Source of the DNA: Trichoplusia ni
Taxonomy: Eukaryota; Arthropoda; Insecta; Lepidoptera; Noctuidae
Length of the DNA: 64,000 nucleotides
NCBI RefSeq assembly: GCF_003590095.1
Contig: NC_039491.1
Span: forward strand, 10,292,001-10,356,000
Direction of reading: 5' to 3'
The position numbers and the translations under genes were made by a program. The notes below the pieces were generated by a model that was given only the letters and a program-made list of their open reading frames with translations, was not told the DNA's origin and made no database searches. Shown here piece by piece: positions 58,629 to 64,000 of this stretch (positions are counted from its first letter, which is position 1; each line of letters opens with the position of its first letter).

Positions 58629-58663
58629 ACTGCTGGCACAACCAACGGCACCTTTCATTTATA
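58629..58663 (-). promoter_or_regulatory. Probable TATA box and initiator of ALAS
   Basis: Minus-strand TATAAA is at 58,663-58,658, inside CTTTATAAATG. About 32 nt downstream is GCAGTTG, with the initiator-like CAGT at 58,632-58,629. This spacing predicts a start site at about 58,631 and a 5' UTR of about 130 nt. Confidence 0.5.
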
Positions 58664-59505
58664 AAGTTGGTGTCGTCATATCGATTACGTTTGAACTTCA
58701 ATCTTCATTCACGTACAATTTTATTTTGATTTTGTAACCGAAATGTTGCCATTTGATAAATTTAAGCATGACATTCACCGAACAGAGTTGCCAAAGTGTT
58801 GTTGTAAATACAAAAAGTAGATCATCATATTAAATAGCTCATGTTTTTGAAAATTCTGAAGGAATCAGGCAAAAAACCAAAAGCGAAATAAACTTATGTC
58901 AAAAATGTATGTCAATATTGTAGTTTTTACAGTTTTTATACCAAATTGTCACCACGATCCACCACGTCAATCTAGTTTCTGAACGTTACTCTAATTGTAC
59001 TCTCAAATGTTAATATGTGGATGTAAATTAAAATTAATATTATGTTCTGGCGCCATCAGTACATTTACGTTTATTTTATATGGAAGTTGGCAAAAAGCCA
59101 AATCATTATGTAACTATATTTTGTCGCTTCGTGTCTCTAGATATATAAATAAACAATTTAAAATTAAATCACAAGTGCGAGTCAGCCTTGTTACATTTTA
59201 TTAGTGCCTAAACATTAAAAGTATTTTTTTATATGCATAATAATGACAAAGTATTATAATTACTATATGTGCCAATTGTGATGCACCCATTGTCATAACG
59301 GGTCTATATTAATTATTTGCATCTTAAAATTGATGCAATGAGTATTTGAACCTTTGTTGGCCTTCCATATGGTATATATTATAATAATTTACCTTGATTG
59401 AATTTCTGATCGGCCACTGAAAATTTTCGGAATATTACTGTCACTGTCAAATGTCAGTAAATCAACCAACAAAAATACTAAATGTGTTAGTTTCTAACTA
59501 GAACC
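58664..59505. promoter_or_regulatory. Shared upstream region of divergent ALAS and PIG-F genes
   Basis: About 0.84 kb between the ALAS TATA box and the PIG-F ATG. It has no recognised repeat and no convincing ORF. PIG-F shows no clear TATA box; an interrupted inverted motif CTGTCACTGTCAAATGTCAG lies at about 59,437-59,457, just before its start. Confidence 0.4.
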
Positions 59506-60219
59506 ATGTTTTCGCTTCACAATCAATTAGAATTACGAAAAGTTACAATATCCAGCTTGATAACATGTATTTACTTACCGAGTATTATCACAGTAATATC
59601 TTATAAAGGGATTCTTTACTCCGTCGGGAATGGATCTTCATGTTATGTTCTGGCGCTTATATTCTTCGCTGAGATATTGAAATCGTTTTACTTGAATTCT
59701 AGTAACGATGTTCATGGGAAAAGAAATAAGGTTAACAAGAATAAGGCGGGAGATATCCTCAGGGGCTTCGTGTTCATGCTGTGTGTGAAGTTTGCCTTCT
59801 TCATCGGGATTATACTGTTCGGCGCGCCCGTATTGGAGTGTCATGAAGAAACCCTGATGTTGTCGTCATTGCTTACTTTATTAACCATTTTTCCTTTGAT
59901 CCTGCATACTGGAGTTGAAACATCAATGCAGCTTCTCTTTGGTGTTAAGAACTATGGGAGAGATACCGTTATTGAGATGCTTGTCAACAATGCCTTGATG
60001 ACAATTTGTGGGGCATGGCTTGGGGCTGTAGTCATTCCTCTGGATTGGAACACTCCGTGGCAAAAGTGGCCGATACCATGCTACCTTGGAGCAATTGGAG
60101 GATTCCTCCTCTCAAATGTTTTAACAGTATTAAAAGTATCACTCATGAGTGGTGCTACTAAGTACCCTATTCTAAATATTCTAGTCCAATTATTGAATGG
60201 TTGTCAAATTTCAAAGTAG
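59506..60219 (+). CDS. Pigf: GPI ethanolamine-phosphate transferase stabiliser, PIG-F family
   Basis: ER membrane protein of GPI-anchor biosynthesis. PIG-F partners PIG-O and PIG-G, which add ethanolamine phosphate to the mannose core. It is a single exon of 237 codons, normal for the family. About six hydrophobic segments lie at roughly 13-33, 45-63, 87-109, 117-137, 161-178 and 192-212, with a Lys/Asn-rich loop at 71-82. Family signatures are FGAP (105-108), LTIFPLILHTG (126-136) and the strongly conserved block GAWLGAVVIPLDW (169-181) followed by PWQKWPIPCYLGAIGG. The start has A at -3. The first transmembrane half is weakly conserved, so the assignment rests mainly on the C-terminal block. 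It is divergent from ALAS. Confidence 0.9.
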   Translation: MFSLHNQLELRKVTISSLITCIYLPSIITVISYKGILYSVGNGSSCYVLALIFFAEILKSFYLNSSNDVHGKRNKVNKNKAGDILRGFVFMLCVKFAFFIGIILFGAPVLECHEETLMLSSLLTLLTIFPLILHTGVETSMQLLFGVKNYGRDTVIEMLVNNALMTICGAWLGAVVIPLDWNTPWQKWPIPCYLGAIGGFLLSNVLTVLKVSLMSGATKYPILNILVQLLNGCQISK

Positions 60220-60256
60220 ATTTGTATTTCATACTTATTTTTTAATTAATATTGTA

Positions 60257-60262
60257 AATAAA
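60257..60262 (+). terminator. PIG-F poly(A) signal
   Basis: AATAAA lies 38 bp after the PIG-F stop and is followed by a TTTTTGGTGT T/G-rich stretch. Confidence 0.75.
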
Positions 60263-63200
60263 GCATTTAACCATTATTTTTGGTGTATTTCTTAATTATT
60301 TAGGAATTATTTCAATTGATAGTAGTTGATTGTCTTATTACTCAAGCTGATTTGATTACCTTTAATAGTGATTGACAATGCTTATACTTTATAACAACCC
60401 CATAGAACTATTATTTCTCATGAAACATAAATACACAGGAAAAATTAATACTTATAACTTAAAATCTAAATTTGCTGGATTTTCTACTTATTAATGCATA
60501 CAACAATATGTTTGTGAATCAAACGGTATGTAGCAGTCACAGCCTGCATAGATCAAATTAGACCCAAAATAAAAAAGGTGCTGAAAATTGAACTGAAATT
60601 CAATATAACATTTCAAATAGATAACCTATTTTTTTACATGGATCGTTAGAATGCGGTATAAATTCCATTGGGCCACTATCTAAGATCTTTAGATAACACA
60701 AGAAGCTGTTGATAAGGGTAAAAACCCGCATTGGCCGCATTGTGCGCGTGCTCTATCTATTACCTTACCTGATTCGTAAACTACTTTTGTTTGACATGTT
60801 CTTAGTCAGTAATTTAAAAAAAGGAAGATTTCACATTTTTAATCTTGATTATTAATTTGATGACGTTCTTGAATAAATTGACTGATAAACAATTTTTTGT
60901 TTATGGGAATCTATTTATCTGTCTTTTTACCAGACCACATCTAGAGAACGTATTTTACTTTTGTGTTTCGATAAATTTATGCAGAAGGTTAGTAAAATAG
61001 TAGTCATGGGATAAATAAAACCAGATTATAGTAAATTAATAATTTTATTTTGTATTTGTTAAATATTTACATAGCCTATTTAATGCTCTAATTTATTAAT
61101 AAAATATGAAACTTAACCAACATTCGCTTGATCACATTTTGTTTAAATAACTCCTATAATTAGCGTCACAAATACCGTGTGTTACTTGACGTCAAATGTT
61201 TAACAGCAATAGACTTTGCAACACAAAGGTACTATAGAAAACAACAATAGTTAACACATCTAAGGCCTTGTTTATAAATTTACAGGTTTTCTAACGCACA
61301 TATTAAAACAATTGGGGTTGTATGCAAATTTGAATAATTTCAAAAAACCGCTCCATTTTGTAGTCTGAAGAAAGTTGACGTGTAGCGGTGAAGAGTAATA
61401 ATTTTATTCAGTTTTCTAATACATTATTACCCTACATTACGCTATTTGAGACACTTTATTTAGATTTTTGTGTTTTCTTGCTTTTTTAGATTAATGTAGT
61501 AACCCCAAACCATGTACTAGCGCCATCTAGCGAAACTTGGCAAAAACAATTTCTCTTCATCGCATATTAAATACAACTACATCAATAACACACCGTCTAC
61601 ATTGCTTTATATAATCATTGATTAATATTGAAGACTAAAATATTTCTTCAGAAAGATCACTTACAAATATAACTGTATTAAAAATTGCAACGTTTTATTT
61701 ATTTCCCAACATACATTAAGATTCACACCAGCACATCCATGCCCGATCCGCGCAAATCAGTCGTTTCCCAAGGTCCATTGCGCAGTGCGGTAGCTTTACT
61801 TACAATAATACTTTATGAATCAGATATTAGAGATAAATATCCCTACCGCATTACTGGTCTCTCAGACAAGGACCACAGTCTACCGGACACTATTATTTAA
61901 AAATTGATTGAAATATGGTGGCACAATAGTTTTACAAATGAAAAAAGCTGTTCCACGAAACTCAACTTTGCCACATCCAAACTACGTGATATATAAATAT
62001 TTATTTATAAATGTTACATTTGTTCCTATTTAAATTTAACAACAGCATATTTAACAATATAGAAGAACATTATTATAAATATGAGGTAATTGGCAAATCT
62101 ACTACAGTAACACGACCCGAACTACTCCTCACAAATCTAACAAATGTTTCGTGGAACGAGTAACCTGCTGTAAAAATGTTTTTAATTATAAAAATATTTT
62201 ACAAGTTGTTATATTCAAAGGCTACGTCTTCGTGAACACTATAATACATCGCGAGGCGTGTCGCTATGCCGCTACTTGCGAGTGGCAGTGTATTTATCAA
62301 CGTTGGCAACACTATAAGGGCTATGCCAACAACTTCTAACATTCGTGCAGTTCAAAACCCTACAAACACGTAAAGGGGCTGTTGGGACAGCTTTTATTTA
62401 AATAATTACGTGGCAAGCCCACGACTCCAACACTGATGGCTCTCGATCCGGTCTGAGAAAGTGCGGTCGTAATGACATTATAATATAACACACCTTCCTT
62501 TCCCTTACATATTTTTACACAATTTAGGCAGTTGCAGCAACTTTAATAATACTTGAATTTAAATTTTAGGCAGTGTTCCAAAGCTGCTATCTACCTATTC
62601 TATCTGTAGATTTTTGACACATATCTACGAAATATTTTAAAAGTGCCAATGAATTATACACTTCAAAACGTATCCGATGATACAAACGCACTTTCTCATA
62701 CAATGTAATATAAAAATCTACATTACCGTAGTGCGAGATGAGTGAATGATTTCGCAAAAAATTTCAACAGCATACATATTTACAATAATCTAACAATATG
62801 TATCTTTTATAAGCCTATTTAAAACTATGTATGTAAAAAATAAAAATCTCTATGCAAAAATTATTAAGCACCTTTATGTAAAAATTAATTGTTTTCTAAT
62901 GTTACAGAATGGGCGCCGTTTTATGTAACTTTCTAAATGATTCCGAATCTACATGACTTCTTTTAAATTCAAAAATAAAGTTTCTTTGCTACTCGCTAAA
63001 CGAATACCCTGTCACTTGAACAGTAAAGTTACAGTAAATGGGGGCTGTGTCCTGTGAACGAAAATATCTACGTCAGAAACGGAGAATTACTACATTGAAT
63101 TCGAATTTAAAACTATAAACAGTTGACACCCCTAATATTAAACAAGCTCCATTAATACAAGTGGAAGTATACCCTCAAGAGAAAGAGATAGAACAAGGTA

Positions 63201-63800
63201 TCGGGCTCTCATTGTCATCCAACGATATTCTCTCTCTTTCTAAATAAAGTCGAGATGTTCATTACCAAGCCAAGCCACATATTGATTAAAACTTTTTAGT
63301 GTTATTCTGAAAATCGTTCTCTTCATGCAGAAGTCACCCAAAGCAAGTAAGCATCAAGATACATTTAAGTAGAAAGGTTATACATCAATAAAATGTCGGT
63401 TTATTTCATTATTTTATGAAAATATAATTTTAATATAATTAAACTAGAAATAGCAACGTCCTTAACAACATAATACACAGACAAAAATATACATTCTAAG
63501 TAGGTACCATACAGGTGGTATAGAAAATCGGGGTTGCAAGAGTTAAAATACAGACAGAACATCTAACGGTCGATAATATCTCTTACAATTAATATTATAA
63601 TTAAATAATATAAAAATGCACCGCTAATACTAGATTACAAGATATATTCTCAACAATTTAACCTCTTCTTATAGAGTTTTTATTCAATGTTCGAAAATGT
63701 TACAGTTATTTTTACAATCTTTTGGTCAGCGAAGTTTAATTTATATTTAGAAATTTAACATTTTCACATCACTCGCCATATTTTTGGCGCAAACTAACAT
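60263..63800. other. Non-coding right part; possible long 3' UTR of a minus-strand gene
   Basis: No ORF with recognisable content. If the terminal exon proposed at 63,801-63,857 is real, part of this AT-rich stretch is its 3' UTR. Minus-strand AATAAA (TTTATT on the plus strand) occurs several times, for example in CGGTTTATTTCATT near 63,398 and CGTTTTATTTATTTCC near 61,690. A GCGCCATCTAG motif near 61,520 also occurs inverted near 23,364. Confidence 0.35.
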
Positions 63801-63857
63801 CTAAATTCTACGACCATCCTGGACCCAACAGTTTTCTGATATGTCACTGATAGGAAT
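63801..63857 (-). CDS. Possible terminal exon of an unidentified minus-strand gene
   Basis: On the minus strand a good acceptor (TAAATTTCAG) ends at 63,858. The next 57 nt read IPISDISENCWVQDGRRI then TAG in one frame; another frame is also open to a TAG. The peptide has a coding-like composition, but the rest of the gene lies beyond the window and I do not recognise it. Confidence 0.25.
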   Translation of the reverse strand: MPISDISENCWVQDGRRI

Positions 63858-64000
63858 CTGAAATTTACATTAGTAACAACAAATATTTTCTTAACTTTCT
63901 CTCATGTATTTAATCCTTCAATTTTCAACAACCATTCTATCTTTTTTCTACATATTTTGGTCAACGAGATTCGTTTTCCGATTCTACAGAACATTGAATA

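Noticed and set aside
1..64000. Prokaryotic-type systems (operons, CRISPR, toxin-antitoxin, phage)
   Set aside because: Intron structure, poly(A) signals and repeats are those of an insect genome; no regularly spaced repeat array was seen.

Overview
The window is AT-rich nuclear DNA from an insect, almost certainly a moth or butterfly. GT-AG introns, AATAAA poly(A) signals, TATA plus arthropod-type initiators, and many dispersed repeats of kinds common in Lepidoptera all point that way. These repeats include tRNA-headed SINEs with a GGTTCGATCC B box, RTE-like fragments around a CCGCGACTTCGTCC core, and LINE 3' ends with GAT tails. No prokaryotic, viral or CRISPR signal was seen. The assignment rests on sequence texture and remembered families, not on a database search.

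Layout. Positions 1-15,600 are gene-poor: one weak two-exon candidate gene, one small ORF and many repeat relics. Positions 15,632-21,450 hold a secreted alpha-carbonic anhydrase gene (+, five exons, 320 codons). Positions 22,673-25,438 hold V-ATPase subunit F (-, four exons, 124 codons). A 5'-truncated, frameshifted LINE (about 25,690-26,934) sits in the gap between V-ATPase F and its divergent neighbour. That neighbour is the splicing factor Cdc40/Prp17 (+, eleven exons, 575 codons, 27,174-56,794); its last intron alone is 24,628 bp and carries most of the repeats in the window. Tail-to-tail with it lies an intronless 5-aminolevulinate synthase gene (-, 56,980-58,500). Divergent from that is an intronless PIG-F gene (+, 59,506-60,219). 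The last 3.7 kb looks non-coding, probably the 3' region of a minus-strand gene that continues past the right edge.

Function. The genes are unrelated housekeeping genes (CO2/bicarbonate exchange, proton pumping, second-step splicing, haem synthesis, GPI-anchor synthesis) and do not form a pathway. They are arranged as two divergent pairs and one tightly convergent pair.

Most notable observations: (1) an iron-responsive-element-like hairpin (C bulge, CAGTGC loop) in the predicted cap-proximal 5' UTR of the aminolevulinate synthase gene, whose protein also has three N-terminal Cys-Pro haem motifs; (2) two pre-miRNA-shaped hairpins inside the giant Cdc40 intron at 51,050-51,126 and 53,100-53,164; (3) a family of strongly palindromic short repeats flanked by 12-13 bp direct repeats, which suggests retroposition; (4) an element with clean termini and a perfect 8-bp target duplication at 47,475-47,680.
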